Positions 14,487 to 19,779 of a stretch of 19,779 nt of DNA are shown here, piece by piece (within the stretch, counting starts at the first letter, position 1; each line of letters begins with the position of its first letter). Source of the DNA: Chloroflexota bacterium. GTDB taxonomy: Bacteria; Chloroflexota; Limnocylindria; P2-11E. Made by a program: the position numbers and the translations under genes. The notes beneath the pieces are model-generated. The model made no database searches. It had not been told where the DNA came from and saw only the letters and a program-made list of their open reading frames with translations. The stretch covers positions 1-19,779 of the forward strand of contig VBGS01000112.1 of assembly GCA_005889445.1 (NCBI GenBank), in the 5' to 3' direction.

Positions 14487-14547
14487 GCTCGACAAGCGCC
14501 GCGGCGAGTGTCGTGGTCACCGGGCTGTGAGTAAATCGGCACGGTGA
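14416..14547 (-). ncRNA. Possible structured RNA or 3' UTR element ending in the terminator
   Basis: Three consecutive stems occupy most of the 172-nt gap: TCACCG/CGGTGA (14517-14522 with 14542-14547), CGACA/TGTCG (14490-14494 with 14509-14513) enclosing CGC/GCG, and the large branched terminator stem (14424-14486). No match to a riboswitch or known RNA class was recognised. No downstream gene on this strand could be controlled, so a trans-acting or 3'-UTR-derived RNA is the only obvious role. GC-rich DNA forms stems easily, so confidence is low. Confidence 0.25.
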
Positions 14548-14572
14548 ACGAGCCGGCCTTACGCCAGATTGA

Positions 14573-14806
14573 TTAGGCCCGCACCGCTCCCGAGCGCTGG
14601 GAGGCCGTCTGGGCCTCGATCGTGTCCAACAGGCGCCGCGACGCCCGGCCGACCTCGGCAACGGCCTCGTCGAAGGCTTCGGTATTACGGCGCGACGGCG
14701 AGCGGAAACCGCTCACCTTGCGGACGTACTGGAGAGCCGCCGCCGCGATCTCGTCGTCCGTCGCCCGAACGTCTGGCCGCCTCAGGGTCTTGATGCTCCG
14801 GCACAT
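14573..14806 (-). CDS. DUF2277 family protein
   Basis: A 77-residue protein beginning MCRSIKTLRRPDVRATDDEI, followed by AALQYVRKVSGFRSPSRRN and a C-terminal helix with SRRLLDTIEAQ. The MCR-IKTLR start, the ALQ-VRKVSG segment and the P-S-RRN motif are the hallmarks of DUF2277, a small family of unknown function found in actinobacteria, Chloroflexota and proteobacteria. Length is normal. A weak AGGG lies 8 nt before the ATG at 14806. It stands alone on the minus strand, divergent from the membrane protein gene to its right and ended by the intrinsic terminator at 14416-14486. Confidence 0.85.
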   Translation of the reverse strand: MCRSIKTLRRPDVRATDDEIAAAALQYVRKVSGFRSPSRRNTEAFDEAVAEVGRASRRLLDTIEAQTASQRSGAVRA

Positions 14807-14883
14807 GCGATAACCCTAACGCCACCTCGGCAAAGTTGGGCATCGCCCTTGACCTGCGGGCCGCCGCGCGGGATGTTGCTGCG

Positions 14884-15897
14884 GTGAGCCCCAACGTCGT
14901 CCTCCCGCTGTCTTCGTCGGTGGTGAGCTTCATCTTCGCCGCGGCGGTGCTCGCGCAGTGGTCGACGCGACGGCGAGGCTTCCAGCTGGTCTGGGCGGTG
15001 GGGCTCCTGTGGTACGGGATCAGCGCCGGCACGGAGTTCCTCGGATCGGCGTTCGGCTGGAGCGAGCCGCTCTACCGAACCTGGTATCTCATCGGAGCGT
15101 TCTTTGTCGCGGCGTATCTCGGCGCCGGCACCGTGGTGCTACTCGCGCGGACGCGCTTCGGATACTTCGTCGCGGTGAGCTTCCTGCTCGGCGCGCTGTA
15201 CGCGTTCGCGATCCGGGGACGGTACCCGAGCGACACCGCGTCCTTCGCGATCGTCCTCGTGGTCTGCGGGGCCACCGCCATCGCTCTCGCCCTCGCGACC
15301 TGGCGCGCACGCGCGCTCGTGGCGCCGATCGCGCTGGCGGTGCTCGTGCTCGGATCGATCGCAGCCGCGATCGCCGTCCTTGGCGCGACGCTCGCGGCGC
15401 CGTACGCGCTCGACGCCCAGACCGGCGTGCCGGTCGGCGAGGCGATCCCCGGCAACGTCCGGATCCTCGCGGGACCGTTCAACATCATCGGTGCGGTCGT
15501 GCTGGTGGTGGGAGCGCTGTTCAGCGCGTACGTGTTCATGCCGAAGAATCGCGTCCTCGGTCGGCGCTCCCTGCCGCCGCTCGTCGCGCAGGCGTATGGC
15601 GCGCTCGCTATCGTCGTGAACTTCTTCGCGTCGCTGCCGCGTGCCGTCATGGCGCTGATGCGCGGGCAGCTGCACTCACGCGTGCCCGCCACGCTGCTCA
15701 TCGCACTCGGCGGCTTCATCCCGGGAGTGACGAGCGGCCTCAACCGGTTCGGCATCACGTGGGCGTTCTTCCTCGGTGAGCTGCTCGGCGTGCTCCTCAT
15801 CTTCGCGGGCTTCGTCGTGAGCACGGAGGTCTTCGGCGCGCGGGTCCGCCTAGGGCCGATCGTTATGCGGCGAGAGGAAGAGGCCCCCGCGACCTAA
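14884..15897 (+). CDS. Polytopic membrane protein of unknown function
   Basis: About 337 residues from GTG 14884 (VSPNVVLPLSSSVVSFIFAA); the frame is open to a TTG at 14836, which would add 16 residues. Roughly eight to nine hydrophobic segments are seen, including SSVVSFIFAAAVLAQW, LVWAVGLLWYGISAGTEFLG, WYLIGAFFVAAYLGAGTVVLL, FVAVSFLLGALYAFAI, FAIVLVVCGATAIALALATW, LVAPIALAVLVLGSIAAAI, IIGAVVLVVGALFSAYVFM and LGELLGVLLIFAGFVVSTEV, ending in a basic-acidic tail (MRREEEAPAT). I do not recognise a family. It is 9 nt upstream of the ornithine-cyclodeaminase-family gene and probably co-transcribed with it; a transport role for a related compound would be guesswork. Confidence 0.7.
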   Translation: MSPNVVLPLSSSVVSFIFAAAVLAQWSTRRRGFQLVWAVGLLWYGISAGTEFLGSAFGWSEPLYRTWYLIGAFFVAAYLGAGTVVLLARTRFGYFVAVSFLLGALYAFAIRGRYPSDTASFAIVLVVCGATAIALALATWRARALVAPIALAVLVLGSIAAAIAVLGATLAAPYALDAQTGVPVGEAIPGNVRILAGPFNIIGAVVLVVGALFSAYVFMPKNRVLGRRSLPPLVAQAYGALAIVVNFFASLPRAVMALMRGQLHSRVPATLLIALGGFIPGVTSGLNRFGITWAFFLGELLGVLLIFAGFVVSTEVFGARVRLGPIVMRREEEAPAT

Positions 15898-15906
15898 GAT
15901 CGCGCG

Positions 15907-16890
15907 ATGCTCCTGCTCTCCCGATCCGAGATCGAGCGGCTCCTCGATCTCGACGCGCTGCGCGATGCGGTGGCCCGCGCCATGGTCGAGCTTTCCGCCG
16001 GAACAGCCTCGATGCCGCAGCGGATCGCCGCCGTGGTCCCGGCGCGCGACGCGCTGCTGGCCGCGATGCCCGCGTATCTGCCCTCTGCGGGCGCGCTCAC
16101 GACGAAGCTCGTCTCGCTCTTTCCTCGTAACACGGACCGTCCCACACATCAGGCGGTGATCGTGGTCTTTGATCCGGACAACGGGACGCCGGTGGCGTTC
16201 ATGGACGGCGAGGCCATCACCGCGGCGCGAACCGCCGCGGGCTCCGCGCTCGCGACCGACCTGCTGGCCCGCCGCGATGCGACCGTCCTCGCGGTCGTCG
16301 GCACGGGGGTCCAGGCCCGCGCCCATCTGCGCGCGATGCCACGCGTTCGGCGGTTCCGCGAGGTACGCGTCGTCGGGCGGGACGGGGCGAAGGCCGCAGA
16401 GCTCGTCCGAGAGGCGAGCTCCTGGCTCGATGGGGTGAACGTCCGCGTCTCCCCGAGCTTTGCCGAGGCTCTTGCCGGCGCGGACGTCGTCGCGGCGACG
16501 ACCCACTCGCCCGACCCAGTCGTCCGTCGAGAATGGCTCTCGCCGGGGACCCATGTGACCTCCGTGGGCTTCAACACCGCGGGCCGCGAGGTCGACGCTG
16601 CGACGATCCGTGACGCGCTGCTTGTCGTCGAGTCCCGGGCCGGCACGCTCGCGCCGCCGCCCGCTGGATCGAACGACATCGCCATGGCGATCGCCGAAGG
16701 GACGATCGGCCGCGACCACGTCCACGCGGAGCTCGGCGAGCTCGTGAGCGGCGCTCGTCCCGGACGCACCGACGAGCGCCAGATCACGCTCTACAAATCG
16801 GTCGGGGTGGCGGTCCAGGACGCGGCCGCGGCGGCACTCGTCCTCACCGCGGCACGACGCGATCGCGTCGGCCGCGAGGTGGATATCTAG
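15907..16890 (+). CDS. Ornithine cyclodeaminase/mu-crystallin family NAD(P)-dependent reductase, candidate delta1-pyrroline-2-carboxylate reductase
   Basis: A 327-residue protein of normal family length. The N-terminal substrate half carries Arg39 (SMPQRIAA), Lys67 (LTTKLVSLFP) and the ITAARTAAGSALA motif (104-116); the Rossmann half has VVGTGVQARAHLRAM with the dinucleotide-binding GTGVQA (132-137), followed by VRVVGRD, ADVVAATTHSPDPVV and VTSVGFNTAGREVD; YKSVGVAVQD closes the domain. Family members include ornithine cyclodeaminase, alanine dehydrogenase, ketimine reductase and delta1-pyrroline-2-carboxylate reductase. The nearby dehydratase-type proline-racemase homologue favours the last activity, converting pyrroline-2-carboxylate to L-proline. 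The stop codon overlaps the convergent stop of the next gene (CTAG). Confidence 0.88.
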   Translation: MLLLSRSEIERLLDLDALRDAVARAMVELSAGTASMPQRIAAVVPARDALLAAMPAYLPSAGALTTKLVSLFPRNTDRPTHQAVIVVFDPDNGTPVAFMDGEAITAARTAAGSALATDLLARRDATVLAVVGTGVQARAHLRAMPRVRRFREVRVVGRDGAKAAELVREASSWLDGVNVRVSPSFAEALAGADVVAATTHSPDPVVRREWLSPGTHVTSVGFNTAGREVDAATIRDALLVVESRAGTLAPPPAGSNDIAMAIAEGTIGRDHVHAELGELVSGARPGRTDERQITLYKSVGVAVQDAAAAALVLTAARRDRVGREVDI

Positions 16891-17738
16891 GAGACGGCGA
16901 CCTTCAGCGCTTTGCGGCCGATGCGGCAGCCGGTGTCCGACAGCTGAGCGGAGAGCCACTCCTCGCCCACCCTGGCCTCGAAGCGGATCGGCCCGGCCCC
17001 GCCCGCGTCGAACGCCGCGACGACGTCGCTCGAGACCCCGATCACGACCCACGCGACGCCGGCTGACTCACCCTCGGGCAGACGTGCGTGCCCCTTCTGG
17101 CCGGGTGCGAGCGGAATGCACTTCCTGGTTTCGATCACGTTGTCGTCAAGGTCGAGCACGCGGACCGCGCTGGGGGCGAGCTCGCCAGTGCCGCCTTCAA
17201 GCTGCATCCAGTGCAGGTCGCCATCGTCGTGCACGCAGAAACGGAAGGGCACTTTCGGCAGCAGGCGCGGCGCCGGCAGCGAGGCGATCTCGGCCGGGGC
17301 GGGGACGAGGGCGCGGACCGCGGTTGCGATCTTCTCAGCCGCCTCGATGAGTGCCATGTGGCCGCCGAGCATCGTCGCGCCATAGGCGAGCTCCATCGTC
17401 GCGCGCGGAAGCTCGCCGACCGGCAGCAGGAAGTCGATATACCGCGCGTACTCGTTCGCGGCGCCCTCGACGTCGCCAGCGTTCGCGAGCATCGCGGCGA
17501 GGCGTCGGTGCGCGCCAAGATCAAGCGGGTCGATCGCCACCGCCGACCACATCAGCGCGAGCGCCGCGACGCGGTTCCCGGCCTGCGTCAGCATCGCCGC
17601 GCCCTCCTTCAGCGCCTCGATGTCCGAGCGGTTGCGCCCATCTTCGGGTGCAGGCGCGGAGAGGGCCGAGCCGGCCTCCTCCAGCGCGGCGGACGGCTGC
17701 TCCAGACCGAGCGCGGCAAGGCGCGGATCGTCGCTCAT
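16887..17738 (-). CDS. Hypothetical protein with TPR-like helices and a C-terminal beta domain
   Basis: A 283-residue protein from ATG 17738. After an Ala-rich start (MSDDPRLAALGLEQPSAALE), residues 40-125 form antiparallel helices with TPR-like periodicity (ALKEGAAMLTQAGNRVAALA, then AVAIDPLDLGAHRRLAAMLA and GDVEGAANEYARYIDFLLPV). Residues 170-283 appear to be beta-rich (FRFCVHDDGDLHWMQLEGG, VRVLDLDDNVIETRKCIPL, then GVAWVVIGVSSDVV). No catalytic motif or signal peptide is seen, so it is probably a cytosolic scaffold. The open frame extends upstream to 18221, but that part only mirrors the dehydratase gene. It lies on the opposite strand between the two hydroxyproline genes, and its job is unknown. 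Confidence 0.7.
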   Translation of the reverse strand: MSDDPRLAALGLEQPSAALEEAGSALSAPAPEDGRNRSDIEALKEGAAMLTQAGNRVAALALMWSAVAIDPLDLGAHRRLAAMLANAGDVEGAANEYARYIDFLLPVGELPRATMELAYGATMLGGHMALIEAAEKIATAVRALVPAPAEIASLPAPRLLPKVPFRFCVHDDGDLHWMQLEGGTGELAPSAVRVLDLDDNVIETRKCIPLAPGQKGHARLPEGESAGVAWVVIGVSSDVVAAFDAGGAGPIRFEARVGEEWLSAQLSDTGCRIGRKALKVAVS

Positions 17739-17748
17739 CCCTAACAGT

Positions 17749-17772
17749 CTTGCCAACGCGTCAATCGGCAAG
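17749..17772. promoter_or_regulatory. CTTGCC-N12-GGCAAG dyad in a short divergent intergenic region
   Basis: Six-base inverted arms (17749-17754 and 17767-17772) sit in the 48-nt gap between the divergent starts at 17738 and 17787, just before the GGTGGAG Shine-Dalgarno (17772-17778) of the dehydratase-like gene. The gap is too short for two standard promoters, so a shared regulator site is possible. Chance occurrence is not excluded. Confidence 0.25.
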
Positions 17773-17786
17773 GTGGAGTACGCCAA

Positions 17787-18842
17787 ATGACTATCGTCGC
17801 GAACGTGCCCCTCGATCTCGAACGGGCCGAGCGCTGGCGGCCGCCGGCAGGCTGGCAACGGATCACGACGGTGGAATCGCACGCGGCGGGCGAGCCGCTG
17901 CGGGTGGTCACCGGCGGTCTCGCTCCGATCCCGGGACGTTCGATGATCGAGAAGCGCCGCTTCGCGCGCGAACGACTCGACGGACTTCGTCGGACCTTGA
18001 TGTTCGAGCCGCGGGGTCACGCGGACATGTATGGAGCGGTTCCGACAGAGCCGGTCACGCCTGACGGCGACCTCGGCGTGCTCTTCTGCCACAACGAGGG
18101 ATGGAGCACGATGTGCGGCCACGGCGTCATCGCGCTCGCAACGGTCGCGACCGAGCTGGGACTCGTGTCGCCGGCCAACGAGATCGCGCTCGACACGCCC
18201 GCCGGGCGGGTGCTCGCACACCTGCGGCGGGATGGCGCCCGCGTCAGGAGCGTCGCGTTCGAGAACGTGCCCTCATTCGTGCTCGATCTCGATCTGACGG
18301 TCGACGTCCCGGGGATCGGCACGGTGTCGTACGACCTCGCCTTCGGTGGCGCGTTCTACGCGTTCGTCGACGCTGCGAGCGTCGGTCTGGAGATGACAGC
18401 CGAGCGCTTTCGCGACCTCATCGTCGCCGGGACCGCGATCAAGCGCGCGGTGATGCGCTCGCGCGAGGTTCCCCACCCGCGCGAGGCGGAGCTCTCCTTT
18501 CTATACGGGACGATCTTCACCGGCCCGGCGCTGTCCGCAGATGCCGACTCCCGGAACGTGTGCGTCTTCGCCGAAGGAGAGGTCGATCGCTCGCCGACCG
18601 GCACCGGCGTGTCCGCCCGCGTCGCGATCGAGCGCGCGCGTGGGCGGCTCGCCCTGGGAACGCGGTTCGTCGTCGAAAGCATCATCGGCACGCGCTTCGT
18701 CGGCCGCGCAATCCGCGAGATGCGCTGGGAAGGTCGCGAGGCGGTCATCCCCGAGGTCGAAGGCAGCGCCCATGTCACAGGCCGCGGCGAGATCTTCGTC
18801 GACCCGAACGATCCGCTCCGGGAAGGCTTCATCCTCCGCTAG
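17787..18842 (+). CDS. Proline racemase family protein of the trans-3-hydroxy-L-proline dehydratase type
   Basis: A 351-residue protein with the full proline-racemase fold signatures: ESHAAGEPLRVVTGG near the start, FEPRGHADMYGAV, the first catalytic motif STMCGHGVIA with Cys110, and the second motif DRSPTGTGVSAR. At the second site proline racemases and 4-hydroxyproline epimerases have Cys (SPCGTG); here it is Thr271. Cys/Thr is the pattern of trans-3-hydroxy-L-proline dehydratase, including the human L3HYPDH enzyme, which loses water to give delta1-pyrroline-2-carboxylate. The dehydratase call is therefore read directly from the active site plus family knowledge. A GGTGGAG Shine-Dalgarno 8 nt upstream fixes the start. 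The reductase-family gene at 15907-16890 would complete conversion to L-proline. Confidence 0.88.
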   Translation: MTIVANVPLDLERAERWRPPAGWQRITTVESHAAGEPLRVVTGGLAPIPGRSMIEKRRFARERLDGLRRTLMFEPRGHADMYGAVPTEPVTPDGDLGVLFCHNEGWSTMCGHGVIALATVATELGLVSPANEIALDTPAGRVLAHLRRDGARVRSVAFENVPSFVLDLDLTVDVPGIGTVSYDLAFGGAFYAFVDAASVGLEMTAERFRDLIVAGTAIKRAVMRSREVPHPREAELSFLYGTIFTGPALSADADSRNVCVFAEGEVDRSPTGTGVSARVAIERARGRLALGTRFVVESIIGTRFVGRAIREMRWEGREAVIPEVEGSAHVTGRGEIFVDPNDPLREGFILR

Positions 18843-18851
18843 GCTGACCCG

Positions 18852-18867
18852 GCGGGTATCATCCCGC
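18852..18867 (+). terminator. GC-rich hairpin after the dehydratase gene, no U-tract
   Basis: GCGGG (18852-18856) pairs with CCCGC (18863-18867) around TATCAT, 10 nt after the stop codon at 18842. There is no T-run, so it may be a weak or factor-assisted terminator; the loop TATCAT also resembles a -10 box but lacks a matching -35. Confidence 0.25.
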
Positions 18868-18907
18868 GCCGGGGAGCGGTCATCGCCACAGATTTGGGGA
18901 GGTCACC

Positions 18908-19779
18908 ATGCGTCGCGCCATCGCGATCACCACGACCGCGGTCCTTCTTCTCGTGCTCGCGGCGGCTCCCGCCGGGACGGCGACGACGTCGCTCTCGGGC
19001 AAGACGCTTCCACAGGCCACGCAAAGCGACGGCGACTACGCGGCCAGCTACGCCGCGCACAAGGTGAAGAACGTGGTCGCGACGACCCAAAAGACCAGCT
19101 GCTACACGCCGGAGGATCAGTTCTTCACGAGCGACGGCCCAAACGATGGCTACACCGGCATGAGCGCCTGCGAAGGCGCGGCGAACACCGGCGAGGACCA
19201 GGGTCCGTATGCGACCCAGGCGGGAAGCAATCCCGGCTATCCGGCGGCCTCGCCGATGCTCGTCAAGGACCACTCCGAATCGGATATCCGCGTTGATCCG
19301 ACCAACGCGAAGCACCTCATCGGCCAGTCCAAATGGTTCGTGAGCGCTGAGGGGTACAACCACCTGCTCGGGTTCTACGAATCATGGGACGGCGGCCTGA
19401 GCTGGCCGGTCCAGGGCCATATCCCCGGATACGAGGGCTGGACGGACAACACCGACCCGGTCGGCGCGTTCGACCGGTGGGGCAATTTCTACTCGCTCAT
19501 CCTTCCCTACCAGTTCGCGTACACCGCGACCGGCCATCACGACTTCAGCATCAACCAGAATGTCCAGCCCAATCCCGCGCTCCCGGCCGAGATCATCTCG
19601 GTGAACGTGCGTCCGCATGACGCGTCAGGCGCGAACGACTGGATGTCCGTCCGCACGGGCACGACCGACATCGTGGCGCCGTACGCGCCGCAAGGGCGCG
19701 AGCCGGACAAACAGTGGATCGCGATCGACACCAACCCGCTGAGCCCGTTCCACGATCGGATCTACGCGATGTGGGTCGT
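18908..19779 (+). CDS. Secreted protein with an Asp-box (sialidase/BNR-fold-like), C-terminus beyond the right edge
   Basis: The frame from ATG 18908 is open to the right edge (290 codons). A strong GGGGAGGT Shine-Dalgarno lies at 18896-18903. The start MRRAIAITTTAVLLLVLAAA then PAGTATTS is a Sec signal peptide with an Ala-x-Ala-type cleavage region. The mature part has two Cys (SCYTPED, MSACEGA), the segment SDIRVDPTNAKHLIGQSKWF, which resembles the opening blade of BNR-repeat proteins, and the Asp-box-like SWDGGLSW, with a further FDRWGNFYSLIL strand. It is probably an exported beta-propeller; hydrolase activity on glycans is possible but no catalytic residues can be assigned in the visible part. 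Not evidently linked to the genes upstream. Confidence 0.75.
   Translation, partial: MRRAIAITTTAVLLLVLAAAPAGTATTSLSGKTLPQATQSDGDYAASYAAHKVKNVVATTQKTSCYTPEDQFFTSDGPNDGYTGMSACEGAANTGEDQGPYATQAGSNPGYPAASPMLVKDHSESDIRVDPTNAKHLIGQSKWFVSAEGYNHLLGFYESWDGGLSWPVQGHIPGYEGWTDNTDPVGAFDRWGNFYSLILPYQFAYTATGHHDFSINQNVQPNPALPAEIISVNVRPHDASGANDWMSVRTGTTDIVAPYAPQGREPDKQWIAIDTNPLSPFHDRIYAMWV

Noticed and set aside
16887..18221. Upstream extension of the TPR-like gene to 18221
   Set aside because: The added part lies antisense to the well-supported dehydratase gene and has no recognisable sequence; ATG 17738 gives a compact protein.
17787..18842. Proline racemase or 4-hydroxyproline 2-epimerase
   Set aside because: Both need a second catalytic Cys at the SPxGTG motif; here it is Thr.
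18857..18862. TATCAT as a -10 box for the secreted protein gene
   Set aside because: Good hexamer match but no -35-like sequence at 16-18 nt upstream, and it forms the loop of a GC-rich hairpin.

Overview
The window is a high-GC (roughly two-thirds G+C), densely packed bacterial segment with short intergenic gaps, many coupled starts and no rRNA, tRNA, CRISPR array or recognisable transposase. The gene mix (UdgX-type uracil-DNA glycosylase, DUF2277, VTC-domain protein next to an ATP/ADP-translocase-like carrier, many HD-GYP and REC proteins, a short PstS-like lipoprotein) suggests a Chloroflexota relative (Limnocylindria/Ellin6529-like) or, less likely, an actinobacterium. This placement is an inference from gene content, not a phylogenetic result.

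Layout. Positions 1-1663 (minus) hold a small operon: a hypothetical protein with a ribbon-helix-helix-like C-terminus, an HtrA/DegP-type serine protease with PDZ domain whose frame is broken, and a GNAT acetyltransferase running off the left edge. A perfect TTGACA box and a 7-bp dyad precede it. Next come udgX (minus) and a divergent four-helix membrane protein (plus) whose ATG codons overlap.

From 13126 down to 2849 (minus) nine consecutive genes run in one direction with gaps of at most 59 nt and several overlapping or abutting stop/start codons. In order they are: a PstS-like phosphate-type binding lipoprotein (frame-broken), a membrane sensor kinase (sensor-HAMP-GAF-HisKA-HATPase), a soluble REC-REC-HisKA-HATPase kinase, an Npt1/Npt2 (TLC-like) nucleotide-transporter-like membrane protein, a VTC polyphosphate-polymerase-like protein, a REC-HD-GYP protein (frame-broken in the receiver, and with a degenerate HD motif), a NarL-type regulator, a single-domain receiver and an intact HD-GYP phosphodiesterase. 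This looks like one signalling operon that may link phosphate or polyphosphate status to phosphorelay and c-di-GMP turnover. It is the most interesting system in the window.

From 13306 to the right end: a divergent four-TM histidine kinase (plus), a hairpin-rich intergenic stretch with an intrinsic terminator on the minus strand, DUF2277 (minus), a polytopic membrane protein, an ornithine cyclodeaminase/mu-crystallin family reductase, a convergent TPR-like hypothetical, a proline-racemase-family protein with Cys/Thr active-site residues (trans-3-hydroxy-L-proline dehydratase type), and the start of a secreted Asp-box (sialidase-fold-like) protein that runs off the right edge. The reductase and dehydratase together could convert trans-3-hydroxy-L-proline to L-proline.

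Three genes on the minus strand (htrA-like, REC-HD-GYP, pstS-like) each lose a conserved internal block of about 24-36 residues together with the reading frame. Three such lesions in 20 kb are either genuine decay or, as likely, assembly gaps closed without filler. This should be settled before any of these genes is interpreted.
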